The notes beneath the pieces are model-generated. The model saw only the letters and a program-made list of their open reading frames with translations. It searched no databases and was not told the DNA's origin. From contig JALEPL010000031.1 of assembly GCA_022766245.1 (NCBI GenBank), positions 68,336 through 121,986 of the forward strand: 53,651 nt of DNA, written 5' to 3'. The DNA comes from Lachnospiraceae bacterium (GTDB lineage: Bacteria > Bacillota > Clostridia > Lachnospirales > Lachnospiraceae). Both the position numbers and the translations under genes were made by a program. This document shows, piece after piece, positions 10,767-18,968 of the stretch. Numbering within the stretch: the stretch's first letter is position 1; every line of letters starts with the position of its first letter.

Positions 10767-10822
10767 TCTATACGTTTTCATACGATTTATGCGTTTCCGC
10801 AGAAATCTGTTCTGAACAGTTA
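10767..10822. repeat. Dispersed short repeat, copy matching 23540-23595
   Basis: A 56-bp stretch that begins TCTATACGTTTTCATA and ends CTGTTCTGAACAGTTA matches the spoIIIAD-spoIIIAC gap at roughly 85% identity by eye. The ending CTGTTCTGAACAG is palindromic and is shared with other members of the dispersed family. It reaches the stop codon of the spoIIM homologue. Confidence 0.75.
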
Positions 10823-11383
10823 CAGTTTTCTACAGATTTCCGGCGATATGTATACCTCCATCAAAATACCAATCAGAAACGTCATTGCCAAAATCGCCCA
10901 CAAGGTAATCCATTCCCATATCCGTCTTTTGGTTCCACCCCTGTGGTACTCCCATTGTATTTTCATAATTGAAAGATATACGACAAGATACAAAACATCG
11001 TGGGGAAACATGGACATAAATATAAAAGGCAATTTCTCCAATCCCAGATTCATAATGGAGGTAACCATCAAAAAACCAAACGACAGACCAACCCATGAAG
11101 CAAAAAAGTAATGTACCACAGCATACAATGAGGTCATCCCCAGAATCAATATACCTAAAATCACAGGCAAACGTATCTCCAGTACATAAAACAAATAATC
11201 CGCCCTATTAATTTTTGTCTGCTTTAGCTGTTGGAGAAAATAGCTGTTGACAATATCATACTGATTTCCACCCTTTGCTACCAATATATTTGCCAATACT
11301 ATTCCCGTCAGAAACGACAGAAAAAAAACAATTTCCAACGGTAAATAAGACTTCTTCTGATTTCGGACAATTCTTTTTCCCAT
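10820..11383 (-). CDS. spoIIM: Stage II sporulation protein M homologue
   Basis: SpoIIM is the polytopic membrane scaffold of the SpoIID-SpoIIM-SpoIIP complex, which thins septal peptidoglycan and drives engulfment of the forespore. The 187-residue protein has about five hydrophobic helices, beginning with LEIVFFLSFLTGIVLANIL and including LPVILGILILGMTSLYAVV and FGFLMVTSIMNLGL. The motif LPFIFMSMFPHDVLYL fits the family pattern in which a short amphipathic stretch follows the third helix. Its upstream partner is a NudF-type Nudix gene, matching the Bacillus order nudF...spoIIM, which strengthens the call. The ribosome site (AAGTGG) is weak. Slightly shorter than Bacillus SpoIIM (~214). Confidence 0.83.
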   Translation of the reverse strand: MGKRIVRNQKKSYLPLEIVFFLSFLTGIVLANILVAKGGNQYDIVNSYFLQQLKQTKINRADYLFYVLEIRLPVILGILILGMTSLYAVVHYFFASWVGLSFGFLMVTSIMNLGLEKLPFIFMSMFPHDVLYLVVYLSIMKIQWEYHRGGTKRRIWEWITLWAILAMTFLIGILMEVYISPEICRKL

Positions 11384-11405
11384 AAACCACTTGTCTGAAT
11401 TATCG

Positions 11406-11954
11406 TTATCTTATTTTATTCCCCTTCTGATAGCAATATGCCAAAATTCCGGAAACGGTTTTGCTGTCCTGGATCTTCCCTTGATAAATCATGGATAACA
11501 GCTCATCCGGATCATAAGCATGTACGTCAATGTATTCATCCGGGTCCAGATTTTGTCTTCCGGGTGTCAATTCAGTAGCCAGATATACATCAATAAATTC
11601 ATTACAAAAAGCCACCGTAGTTTTTAAAGACAACAATTTTTCCATATGACCGGCTCGATATCCAGTCTCTTCCTCCAGTTCACGTATGGCACATACCATG
11701 GTATCCTCCGTGACACTGTCCCTTGCTCCTGCTGGAATCTCTATGGTCATGCGATCCAGCGCATTCCGATACTGATGAACCATCAGTATTTTTCCCTCTG
11801 GTGTAACAGCTACCACTGCAGCTGCCCCCTTGCGATGAGCTATATAATCCCACTCTGCCACCCTGCCATCCGGCATCTGAATGCTGTCCGAATAAACATC
11901 TACAATAGCTCCCTCATATTTTAGCGTACGTCCAATTCGTTTAATTTCTTCCAT
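11406..11954 (-). CDS. nudF: Nudix hydrolase, ADP-ribose pyrophosphatase type (NudF-like)
   Basis: Likely hydrolyses ADP-ribose to AMP and ribose 5-phosphate. The start at MEEIKRIGRTLKYEG has GAGGAGGAAAAG upstream; a longer frame would extend 32 residues toward the foldback repeat with no family similarity. The 182-residue protein has the ADPRase N-terminal domain (IVDVYSDSIQMPDGRVAEWD), the conserved VHQYRNA and EIPAGA, and the Nudix box ending in CAIRELEEETGYR. The spacing from the box glycine to the first glutamate is six residues rather than five, a small deviation. Co-directional with spoIIM 22 bases downstream. Confidence 0.88.
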   Translation of the reverse strand: MEEIKRIGRTLKYEGAIVDVYSDSIQMPDGRVAEWDYIAHRKGAAAVVAVTPEGKILMVHQYRNALDRMTIEIPAGARDSVTEDTMVCAIRELEEETGYRAGHMEKLLSLKTTVAFCNEFIDVYLATELTPGRQNLDPDEYIDVHAYDPDELLSMIYQGKIQDSKTVSGILAYCYQKGNKIR

Positions 11955-12012
11955 ATTCCTTTTCCTCCTCATCTTACATGCGATGATACTCCTTTCCCAA
12001 ATTGCAATATAG

Positions 12013-12743
12013 GTGTTTGCAAAACTTATCCTCCTCTTAGCAGTTGGCAACTGCGACGATTCTGAGAGAGTGATTCTAAGTGGCTTGCTATTGGCAATGC
12101 CTATTCATTCACTCCACAACTCGCTCTCCGTGTCCAAATTTCTCCCAACGGGATTTTTACGTTTATTTGATGTTTCTTTGTTTGCATTTTTCCGAGCCGA
12201 TATTTCCAACGCCCTTCGCGGCCATGGTCAGATTGCCTGTGCACCGTAAAGTAAATCGTGCAGTCGTTACGCATCCGACCAATAAACGAACGGCGGGGAA
12301 GCGCACAGGATGTGCGCTTAGGGAAGACCTGCCCTGAGGTGGCGTCTCGCAGAGACGACGGAGCCCTGAGGGCGCAGCCATGGACGGCGGTTCTTCCCGC
12401 CCCACCGTGAAGACCTCGAAGAGTGGTCGGATGCTTACGAATGCTAGATTTACGATCCCGCGTGCACAAGGCAACTGCCATGACCCGAAGAGGCGGGAAA
12501 TAATCGCACTCACTATTGTCCAAAGGAGGGACCCAGCGTAGCTGGGAGGATTCCTTAGGACATGTATGCAAAGTCGAAACATCTGACGTAAAAATCCCTA
12601 CCTTGGGGAAATTGGGGACCCGGAGGCGAAAAGTTGTGTCGTAAATGGAATAGGCATTGCCAATTAGCAAGCCAGAGGTTACGATTCTCTCAGAGTCGTC
12701 GCAATTGCCTACGCATCACAATCTAAAGAAGTTTCGCAAACAC
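12013..12743. mobile_element. Large foldback (MITE-like) element, copy 1
   Basis: A 731-bp non-coding element between the Nudix gene and rny. Its ends are near-perfect terminal inverted repeats: GTGTTTGCAAAACTT on the left and AAGTTTCGCAAACAC on the right, 14 of 15 matching. Inward of these the arms remain complementary but diverged for several hundred bases: left-arm features such as GGCTTGCTATTGGCAATGCC and GATTTTTACGT reappear in reverse complement on the right. It folds around a centre near 12378, with small side hairpins (GCGCACA-GGA-TGTGCGC at ~12303, GTCTC-GCA-GAGAC at ~12339). A second copy lies inverted at 32921-33599. No convincing protein is encoded, so it would be non-autonomous if mobile. 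A structured RNA is the alternative. Confidence 0.85.
12518..12561. repeat. Extra hairpin nested in foldback copy 1
   Basis: A 44-base imperfect palindrome (GTCCAAAGGAGGGACCCAGC, loop GTA, complementary arm ending CCTTAGGAC) present in copy 1 but missing from the matching place in copy 2, which otherwise aligns on both sides. It accounts for most of the 52-bp length difference between copies. Confidence 0.7.
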
Positions 12744-12744
12744 T

Positions 12745-12775
12745 AAAAAGGAGATACGAATCTCTCCGTATCCCC
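12745..12775 (-). terminator. Rho-independent terminator of rny
   Basis: On the minus strand GGGGATACG pairs with CGTATCTCC (one internal mismatch) around an 8-base loop and is followed by TTTTT. It starts 7 bases past the rny stop. The foldback element begins only two bases beyond the T-tract. Confidence 0.8.
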
Positions 12776-12781
12776 TCTACT

Positions 12782-14329
12782 TTACTTAGCGTAATCAGTA
12801 ACACGTGATTCGCGAATCACATTTACCTTAATCTGTCCGGGATACTCTAACTCAGACTCAATCCGCTTTGAAATATCCCTTGCCAACAATACCATCTCTG
12901 CATCATTGACCTGATCTGGAACTACCATTACTCGAACCTCTCTACCTGCCTGAATAGCAAAAGATTTTTCGACTCCTTTAAAGCTGTTTGTAATTTCTTC
13001 TAACTGTGATAATCTGTTGGAATATGTTTCCATAGTTTCGCGTCTGGCCCCCGGACGTGCAGCACTGATCGTGTCTGCAGCCTGTACCAGGCATGCGATT
13101 AATGAATCCGGCTCAACATCACCGTGATGAGCCTCAACTGCATTGATAATCAATGGTGACTCTTTGTACTTTCTACACAAATCCACACCAATCTGAATAT
13201 GGGATCCCTCGATTTCATGGTCGATAGATTTACCAATGTCATGCAACAGACCTGCTCTTTTTGCAAGTCTTACATCCTCGCCAATCTCTGCAGCTAACAA
13301 TCCTGACAGCTGAGCGACCTCGATCGAATGTTTCAATGCATTCTGACCAAAACTCTTTCTGAACTTCATACGTCCCAGCAGTTTTACCAGCTCGGGATGT
13401 AAGCCGTGAACACCAACCTCCAAGGTTGCTGCTTCACCTTCTTCACGAATCATTGTATCCACTTCTTTTTGCGCTTTTTCTACCATTTCCTCAATTCTGG
13501 CCGGATGAATACGTCCGTCCACAATAAGCTTCTCCAGCGCAATACGAGCGACTTCTCTACGTATTGGATCAAATCCAGAAAGAATGACCGCTTCCGGTGT
13601 ATCGTCAATAATCAAATCCACACCAGTCAAGGTCTCTAAGGTTCTAATATTGCGACCTTCTCGACCAATAATTCTTCCTTTCATCTCATCGTTTGGAAGC
13701 TGCACAACTGATATGCTGGTCTCTGCCACCTGATCTGCTGCACATTTCTGAATAGCCGTTACCACATAATCCTTTGCCTTCTTTGCCGCTTCCTCTTTCG
13801 CCTGACTTTCCAGCTCTTTAATCATTTTAGCGGTGTCAAGCTTTACATCTTCTTCCACAGTCTTTAAAAGATAATCTTTTGCTTGTTCGGAGGTAAGTCC
13901 TGAGATTCTTTCCAGTTCCCGTACACGCTCTTCATTGAGCTTTGAAATTTCGACTTTTTGCCTGTTGATTTCTTCCTCTTTCGCTGCAAATCCAGCTTCG
14001 CGTTTCTCGATTGCCTCTAACTTTTTGTCCAAGTTGGCTTCTTTCTGTTCCACGCGGCGTTCATTTCTCTGGATTTCAGATCGTCTTTCCTTAATCTCCT
14101 TATCCAACTCGTTCTTCGTACGAATGGACTCTTCCTTGATTTCCAGTAAAGACTCTCTCTTCTTTGCCTCAGCGGATTTTACTGCCTCATCTATTATCTC
14201 TCTTGCCTTGTCCTCTGCGCTGCCAATTTTAGAAGCAGAAACATTCTTCTGATAGGCATTTGCAACGAACCACACGACAACAGCTGTAATAACAAATGTA
14301 ACAATCACAGCAATAATCACTTCCTGCAC
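12782..14329 (-). CDS. rny: Ribonuclease Y
   Basis: Membrane-anchored endoribonuclease that initiates mRNA turnover in Firmicutes. The 515-residue protein starts at GTG after AAAGGAGG. The domain order is complete: N-terminal transmembrane helix (residues ~4-26, [18 protein letters not shown]), a long charged coiled coil (~30-190), a KH RNA-binding domain ([17 protein letters not shown], ~215-280) and the HD catalytic domain with [18 protein letters not shown] and [11 protein letters not shown] (~345-430). It has its own strong promoter at the end of recX and its own terminator, so it is transcribed apart from recX-recA as well as possibly with them. Confidence 0.97.
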   Translation of the reverse strand: MQEVIIAVIVTFVITAVVVWFVANAYQKNVSASKIGSAEDKAREIIDEAVKSAEAKKRESLLEIKEESIRTKNELDKEIKERRSEIQRNERRVEQKEANLDKKLEAIEKREAGFAAKEEEINRQKVEISKLNEERVRELERISGLTSEQAKDYLLKTVEEDVKLDTAKMIKELESQAKEEAAKKAKDYVVTAIQKCAADQVAETSISVVQLPNDEMKGRIIGREGRNIRTLETLTGVDLIIDDTPEAVILSGFDPIRREVARIALEKLIVDGRIHPARIEEMVEKAQKEVDTMIREEGEAATLEVGVHGLHPELVKLLGRMKFRKSFGQNALKHSIEVAQLSGLLAAEIGEDVRLAKRAGLLHDIGKSIDHEIEGSHIQIGVDLCRKYKESPLIINAVEAHHGDVEPDSLIACLVQAADTISAARPGARRETMETYSNRLSQLEEITNSFKGVEKSFAIQAGREVRVMVVPDQVNDAEMVLLARDISKRIESELEYPGQIKVNVIRESRVTDYAK

Positions 14330-14408
14330 AGGAGCACCTCCTTTATTAAATTTTCATTGTACATATAACATTAAACATTCATCGTCTGTCATAATTAACA
14401 ATAAGTAA

Positions 14409-14437
14409 ATTTTATACTTTTTCTGTTGTTATGTCAA
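14409..14437 (-). promoter_or_regulatory. Strong sigma-A-type promoter for rny
   Basis: TTGACA and TAAAAT on the minus strand with an exact 17-base spacer. The -35 box lies beside and partly upstream of the recX stop codon, so it overlaps the recX coding end. A leader of about 70 bases follows before the rny GTG. Confidence 0.8.
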
Positions 14438-15046
14438 GTAGTCACCGCACTTCATGCAACTTAAAATATCCTCGCTGCGAAACCCTCTGCGCATCAGTGA
14501 TGCATATATTTTTTGCTGTCTGCTGCGATCTGTCTGCTCCGGTTCGTAGCCCTTCTTTTTCAAAAATAATAGGATTTTTTCCCGGTCATCAGAGTCATAT
14601 TCCTGTTCCATAGCCCGCTCAATCACTGCCCGGTCTATCCCCTTGCGCATTAATTCCTGTCGAAGCTGCAATGCACTCTTTTGCTTCTGCCGGTAGGCAA
14701 TATACTGATCGGCATACCGCTCGTCATCGATATAGTGATAACGCTTCACATAAAGGATAGCGTCCTCTATCAAATCCTCCGGATAGCCATTCTGGCTCAG
14801 CTTTTCGCGGAGATTTTTTTCCGTGCGATCCATTTTTTCCAAAAGTGCCAATGCCCTCTTTTTCACACGCTTTCCAAATATTTCATAGTACAGTTCCCGA
14901 TACTGTTCCTCTGGCAGCGAAACATTTTCCTTCAAACCATATTTTTGCAATTCTCCCGTATAAAGGATAAGGTATGTACCATTATCCATACATACCTTAT
15001 ACCTTTTATTCTTCACTTTTTCTATTGATTGAACTGTCACACCCAT
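14429..15046 (-). CDS. recX: Regulatory protein RecX
   Basis: Binds RecA filaments and limits or tunes recombination. The ~205-residue protein shows RecX three-helix repeats: RALALLEKMDRTEKNLREKL, RYHYIDDERYADQYIAYR, SALQLRQELMRKGIDRAVIE and ILLFLKKKGYEPEQ. The start is uncertain: an ATG at 15058 overlaps the recA stop, while the ATG at 15046 (MGVTVQSIEK) fits the usual N-terminus better; neither has a strong ribosome site, consistent with translational coupling to recA. Adjacent to recA, as in many bacteria. Confidence 0.9.
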   Translation of the reverse strand: MGVTVQSIEKVKNKRYKVCMDNGTYLILYTGELQKYGLKENVSLPEEQYRELYYEIFGKRVKKRALALLEKMDRTEKNLREKLSQNGYPEDLIEDAILYVKRYHYIDDERYADQYIAYRQKQKSALQLRQELMRKGIDRAVIERAMEQEYDSDDREKILLFLKKKGYEPEQTDRSRQQKIYASLMRRGFRSEDILSCMKCGDYLT

Positions 15047-15047
15047 A

Positions 15048-16109
15048 TTACTCTTCATCCACAGGCAATTCTACAGGATTTGAGCCGTTCTCTTCCGTCT
15101 CTGCTCCATCCAGACCATACTGGCGACGCACCTGCGCCTCCACCTCCTGACAAATAGCGGAATTCTCCTTAAGGAAAGCCTTCGCATTCTCGCGCCCTTG
15201 CCCTATTTTCTCCCCGTTGTATGCATACCATGCACCGGATTTGTTGATCACTCCCATATCTGCAGCAAGATCCAAAATATCTCCGGTTCGGGAAATTCCT
15301 TCTCCGAACATAATATCAAACTCTGCCTCTTTAAATGGCGGTGCAACCTTATTCTTTACCACACGGATTCTGGTTCGGTTTCCAACAACCTCTCCCCCCT
15401 GTTTTAGGGACTCGATTCTTCTTACGTCCAAACGCACAGAAGAATAAAACTTCAATGCACGACCTCCCGTAGTGGTTTCGGGATTTCCGAACATCACACC
15501 CACTTTCTCTCGAAGCTGGTTGATAAAAATAACGATACAATTTGACTTGCTGATTACCGCCGTCAGCTTACGCAGTGCCTGAGACATCAATCGAGCCTGA
15601 AGTCCCACATGAGAATCTCCCATATCCCCATCAATCTCCGCCTTGGGAACCAGTGCTGCCACAGAATCTACGATTACAATATCTACTGCTCCGGATCGTA
15701 CCATGGTCTCAGTAATTTCCAGCGCCTGCTCTCCGTTGTCCGGCTGGGAAATGTACAGATTATCAATATCAACTCCGATATTCTTCGCATAAACCGGATC
15801 CAATGCATGCTCTGCATCTATAAATCCTGCAATTCCACCGCGCTTCTGCACCTCTGCCACAGCATGAAGTGCCACAGTAGTCTTTCCACTTGATTCTGGT
15901 CCATAAATCTCTATAATTCGTCCCTTCGGCAGTCCGCCCAATCCCAAAGCAATATCCAAACTCAGAGATCCGGTGGGAACTGTCTCTACATTCATACGGC
16001 TGGACTCATCTCCCAGCTTCATCACAGAGCCCTTTCCATACTGCTTCTCAATCTGGGAAATTGCTGCATCCAGGGCTTTTAACTTATCTTCTCTAGACTC
16101 TTTTGCCAT
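15048..16109 (-). CDS. recA: Recombinase RecA
   Basis: ATP-dependent strand-exchange protein and co-protease for LexA in the SOS response. The ATG giving [17 protein letters not shown] has AAGGAGAATAAT upstream; earlier in-frame starts would add an unlikely serine/lysine tail. The 353-residue protein has Walker A GPESSGKT at residues ~70-77, IDAEHALDP, Walker [16 protein letters not shown], the L2 loop [19 protein letters not shown] and the acidic C-terminus ending [10 protein letters not shown] LexA box lies 54 bases upstream of the start. Unambiguous. Confidence 0.99.
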   Translation of the reverse strand: MAKESREDKLKALDAAISQIEKQYGKGSVMKLGDESSRMNVETVPTGSLSLDIALGLGGLPKGRIIEIYGPESSGKTTVALHAVAEVQKRGGIAGFIDAEHALDPVYAKNIGVDIDNLYISQPDNGEQALEITETMVRSGAVDIVIVDSVAALVPKAEIDGDMGDSHVGLQARLMSQALRKLTAVISKSNCIVIFINQLREKVGVMFGNPETTTGGRALKFYSSVRLDVRRIESLKQGGEVVGNRTRIRVVKNKVAPPFKEAEFDIMFGEGISRTGDILDLAADMGVINKSGAWYAYNGEKIGQGRENAKAFLKENSAICQEVEAQVRRQYGLDGAETEENGSNPVELPVDEE

Positions 16110-16162
16110 ATTATTCTCCTTACTCTGTTCCGCTTTTGCGGAATCCATCACATACTTTAGTG

Positions 16163-16176
16163 CGAACTTATGTTCG
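16163..16176. promoter_or_regulatory. LexA (SOS) box upstream of recA
   Basis: CGAACTTATGTTCG, a perfect match to the Gram-positive SOS operator CGAAC-N4-GTTCG. It lies just downstream of a TATAAT (minus strand, 16185-16190), placing LexA over the transcription start region. A TTGACA is 20 bases from that -10, too far to be an optimal -35, so the exact promoter is not certain. Confidence 0.9.
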
Positions 16177-16347
16177 TTTTTTATATTATAGTAATATACT
16201 TGTATTTAATTGTCAACTGCATTTTAGGAAAAACAAAAGATAAAACAAAAGATATCATATGTGAAATAAAAAAAGAACTCTCCACAACAGGAGTATAAAG
16301 GCGTAATTATCATATCATACACTTTTTGAAATTACAATGGAAATTAC

Positions 16348-16533
16348 TCAGATATTCAGAACACGACAAATGTCATCTATATACTTTTCACCGGAGCGCT
16401 CTCCGAAAATAATATGATTAATGTACTGTGGACTGGTTCCAATCTCCTCCGCAAGATCTGCCTGACTCATTTCCAGTTCCACCAGTCTGCGCTTAATCTC
16501 TTTTCCTATAGGTGTCATCCGTCTCTTTGTCAT
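16348..16533 (-). CDS. Small XRE-family helix-turn-helix protein
   Basis: A 61-residue putative DNA-binding protein made of little more than one Cro/CI-type HTH domain. The HTH is MSQADLAEEIGTSPQYINHI (residues ~22-41), preceded by GKEIKRRLVELE. The start at MTKRRMTP is chosen because GGGGGAG lies six bases upstream. It has no visible partner gene. A weak hairpin with a T-run lies past its stop (about 16268-16294). This compact type is common in phage and integrative-element remnants, so it may be a relic regulator. Target unknown. Confidence 0.78.
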   Translation of the reverse strand: MTKRRMTPIGKEIKRRLVELEMSQADLAEEIGTSPQYINHIIFGERSGEKYIDDICRVLNI

Positions 16534-16565
16534 ACACATCTCCCCCAGATTTTGAAATTAAACAT

Positions 16566-16746
16566 ATCTGTTCAGTACTTCACAGATACGTTTCGCACCC
16601 CATAAAAATCGGCTCCGCCGATGGGGTGTTAGGTGCCAGTGGCACCTGTTCAACACCGACCGAAGCGAAGCGTAGACTTTGCTCACATCTGAATCATGTT
16701 CTTACGGCCTCGTCAGCAAGTGATTCGGCCTGTTCTGAACAGTTGC
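16566..16746. repeat. 181-bp hairpin-rich composite repeat
   Basis: Fills most of the 395-base gap between the two XRE genes. The left edge is the palindrome ATCTGTTCAG...CACAGAT and the right edge is CTGTTCTGAACAGTTG, both belonging to the dispersed palindrome family. Inside are a strong hairpin CACCCCAT...ATGGGGTG that itself contains CGGC-TCC-GCCG, and the perfect palindrome AGGTGCCA-G-TGGCACCT. No gene is seen. The rest of the gap carries the XRE promoter. Confidence 0.7.
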
Positions 16747-16791
16747 AAAAAAACCTAGAACCTCATCTCATGCAAAATCTGCTCTTTTTCA

Positions 16792-16820
16792 TTGTGAATT
16801 ACCACATAATATTGTATAAT
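16792..16820 (+). promoter_or_regulatory. Promoter of plus-strand XRE gene with overlapping palindrome
   Basis: TTGTGA and TATAAT with a 17-base spacer. The -10 lies inside the palindrome ATTGTA-TAA-TACAAT (16811-16825), a plausible operator through which the XRE protein could repress its own gene. Confidence 0.55.
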
Positions 16821-16928
16821 ACAATCCATAAAATCATAATTTATATTGTAATTCATATTTATGTATTTGTCAATTCATTTTTATGAATATTTGTAAATAT
16901 TTTTGTTTTACATCAAAAGGAGAATATA

Positions 16929-17291
16929 ATGACAATCAGCCAACGCATTTTAGCTATTTTAGAAGAAAAAAATCTGTCACAGAAAGAACTGTCTACATAT
17001 GCCGGTATATCCCCCAGTGCCATAAGTAACTGGAAAACGCAAAAGACAAATCCCGCTTCCGATAAGATTATCAAAATCTGTGAATTTCTGGATGTGGATC
17101 CATACTATCTTCTCACCGGAGATCCTGCCCCGGAATCCATGATTCGAGATGACGGCAGCACATACGCACAAACTGCCACACCGGAGGAAGTCATGTTGTT
17201 GGAGATTTTCCGTTTACTCACTCCTGTAAACCAGGGTCGTGCCATCGGCCAGTTAGAACAGATTCGGGATCAGCAGAATAAAATGATATAG
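16929..17291 (+). CDS. XRE-family transcriptional regulator
   Basis: A 120-residue regulator with an N-terminal HTH (residues ~5-62: LAILEEKNLSQKELSTYAGI then SPSAISNWKTQKTNPAS) followed by LDVDPYYLLTGD, typical of CI/SinR-like repressors. The C-terminal half (TPEEVMLLEIFRLLTPVNQG) is a short helical segment that probably dimerises. The start follows AAAAGGAGAATATA. It is a single plus-strand gene with its own promoter and ends at a bidirectional terminator shared with prfC. No linked target gene is evident; autoregulation through the palindrome at its promoter is an inference. Confidence 0.88.
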   Translation: MTISQRILAILEEKNLSQKELSTYAGISPSAISNWKTQKTNPASDKIIKICEFLDVDPYYLLTGDPAPESMIRDDGSTYAQTATPEEVMLLEIFRLLTPVNQGRAIGQLEQIRDQQNKMI

Positions 17292-17301
17292 TTTTATATC
17301 A

Positions 17302-17347
17302 AAAAAAAGCACCAACCATGCAAACACAAAACATGGTGGTGCTTTTC
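17302..17347. terminator. Bidirectional terminator between XRE gene and prfC
   Basis: AGCACCAACCATG pairs with CATGGTGGTGCT around a loop of CAAACACAAAA, with eight A on the left and TTTT on the right. It therefore forms a terminator in both directions between convergent genes. Confidence 0.85.
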
Positions 17348-17352
17348 TCTAT

Positions 17353-18942
17353 CTAATTTCTTCCGAACTCAGACAATACCAGACCTTCGTTACGGTCTAA
17401 TGTCATGCCTACACTCCATGCATTGACAAACAGCAGCAATGGATTGCCCTTCAGATCCATAATCTTCTTCATATCGGAGGTTCCTGTGAGCCTGTCCATA
17501 TCCACATCCTTGTTCTCAATCCACCGGATATGCTCATAGGGCAGATTTTCCAGACGGATTTCTACGTTGTATTCGTTTTCCAAACGATACTTCAAAACAT
17601 CGAACTGCAGCACACCAACCACTCCCACAATGATTTCCTCCATGCCGCCCTTGTACTCCTGGAAAATCTGAATGGCTCCTTCCTGAGCAATCTGCATCAC
17701 GCCCTTTACAAACTGCTTCCTCTTCATGGTATCCACCTGGCGCACTCTGGCAAAATGCTCCGGTGCAAAAGTCGGAATTCCCTCAAAGGCAAAATTCTCT
17801 TTGAATGTGGTCAGCGTATCACCGATGGAAAAAATACCAGGATCAAATACACCGATAATATCCCCGGCATAAGCCTCCTCAATAATCTTCCGTTCCTGTG
17901 CCATAAGCTGCTGGGGCTGGGACAATCGGAGGGATTTTCCTCCCTGAATATGCTTCACCTCCATACCCGCATCAAAACGGCCGGAACAGATACGCATAAA
18001 TGCGATACGGTCTCTGTGATTTTTGTTCATATTTGCCTGAATCTTAAAAACAAAGGCGGAAAAATCATCGGAAAAAGGATCAATCACTCCCTTGTCTGAG
18101 TTTCTTGGTAACGGAGATGAGGTCATCTGCAGGAAATGCTTTAAAAAAGTCTCCACACCGAAGTTCGTCAATGCGGAACCGAAAAATACCGGTGAAAGTT
18201 CTCCCTTGGAAACAAGATCCATATCAAACTCTGCGCTGGCTCCGTCCAGAAGTTCAATTTCACCCAAAAGCTGCTCCACGTATTCCTCACCGATTTCCTG
18301 AATCAGAGCAGGATCATCCACAGAAAAATCTTTCTCTTCTCCCTCTTTGGTTCCCTTCAGGGTATCAGAAAAGAGCATGACCTTTTTCGTATTCCGGTCA
18401 AATACTCCTTTAAAATTCTTTCCGGATCCAATGGGCCAATTCACCGGGCAGGTAGCAATTCCCAGCTCCTTCTCAATCTCGTCCAACAATTCAAAGGTAT
18501 CGTTGGCATCACGGTCCATCTTATTGATAAATGTAAAAATCGGAATATGACGCATCACACAAACCTTAAACAGTTTTCTGGTCTGGGCCTCCACACCTTT
18601 GGAGCCGTCAATTACCATCACGGCAGAATCCGCCGCCATCAAGGTACGATAAGTATCCTCCGAGAAATCCTGATGTCCCGGTGTATCCAGAATATTGATG
18701 CAGTATCCGTCATAATTGAACTGGAGCACGGAAGAAGTTACAGAAATACCTCTCTCCTTCTCGATTTCCATCCAGTCTGACACTGCATGACGAGCGGTAG
18801 CTTTTCCCTTTACGGAGCCTGCAAGATTGATCGCACCTCCATACAATAAGAATTTTTCCGTCAATGTGGTCTTTCCTGCATCCGGGTGGGATATAATTGC
18901 AAACGTCCTGCGTTTCTCAATCTCTTTTCTTAAATCAGCCAA
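17353..18942 (-). CDS. prfC: Peptide chain release factor 3
   Basis: Translational GTPase that removes RF1/RF2 from the ribosome after termination. The 529-residue protein starts at TTG after GGAGGAACTATT. GTPase motifs are intact: G1 SHPDAGKTTLTEK, switch II ILDTPGHQDFSEDTYRTL and G4 INKMDRDA. The RF3-specific segments are KGKATARHAVSDWMEIEKER and the C-terminal VGVVGVLQFDVLKYRLENEY. Length and domains match RF3 and not EF-G. It lies 27 bases from deoB and may be co-transcribed with it. Confidence 0.95.
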   Translation of the reverse strand: MADLRKEIEKRRTFAIISHPDAGKTTLTEKFLLYGGAINLAGSVKGKATARHAVSDWMEIEKERGISVTSSVLQFNYDGYCINILDTPGHQDFSEDTYRTLMAADSAVMVIDGSKGVEAQTRKLFKVCVMRHIPIFTFINKMDRDANDTFELLDEIEKELGIATCPVNWPIGSGKNFKGVFDRNTKKVMLFSDTLKGTKEGEEKDFSVDDPALIQEIGEEYVEQLLGEIELLDGASAEFDMDLVSKGELSPVFFGSALTNFGVETFLKHFLQMTSSPLPRNSDKGVIDPFSDDFSAFVFKIQANMNKNHRDRIAFMRICSGRFDAGMEVKHIQGGKSLRLSQPQQLMAQERKIIEEAYAGDIIGVFDPGIFSIGDTLTTFKENFAFEGIPTFAPEHFARVRQVDTMKRKQFVKGVMQIAQEGAIQIFQEYKGGMEEIIVGVVGVLQFDVLKYRLENEYNVEIRLENLPYEHIRWIENKDVDMDRLTGTSDMKKIMDLKGNPLLLFVNAWSVGMTLDRNEGLVLSEFGRN

Positions 18943-18968
18943 AATAGTTCCTCCTAAGTATCACGTGA

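Noticed and set aside
12101-12670. Open frames of 139-189 codons inside foldback copy 1, and of 68-105 codons inside copy 2
   Set aside because: They lie on both strands of a GC-rich inverted repeat, lack ribosome sites and give Arg/Ser/Pro-rich nonsense. Similar frames in copy 2 follow only from the shared repeat.
12013-12743. OLE, ROOL or GOLLD-type known large RNA
   Set aside because: I cannot match the sequence to any of these, and the near-complete self-complementarity with terminal repeats fits a foldback element better. Not excluded without a covariance-model search.
16348-17291. Prophage or integrative element around the two XRE genes
   Set aside because: No integrase, recombinase, attachment-site duplication or structural genes; both neighbours are core genes.
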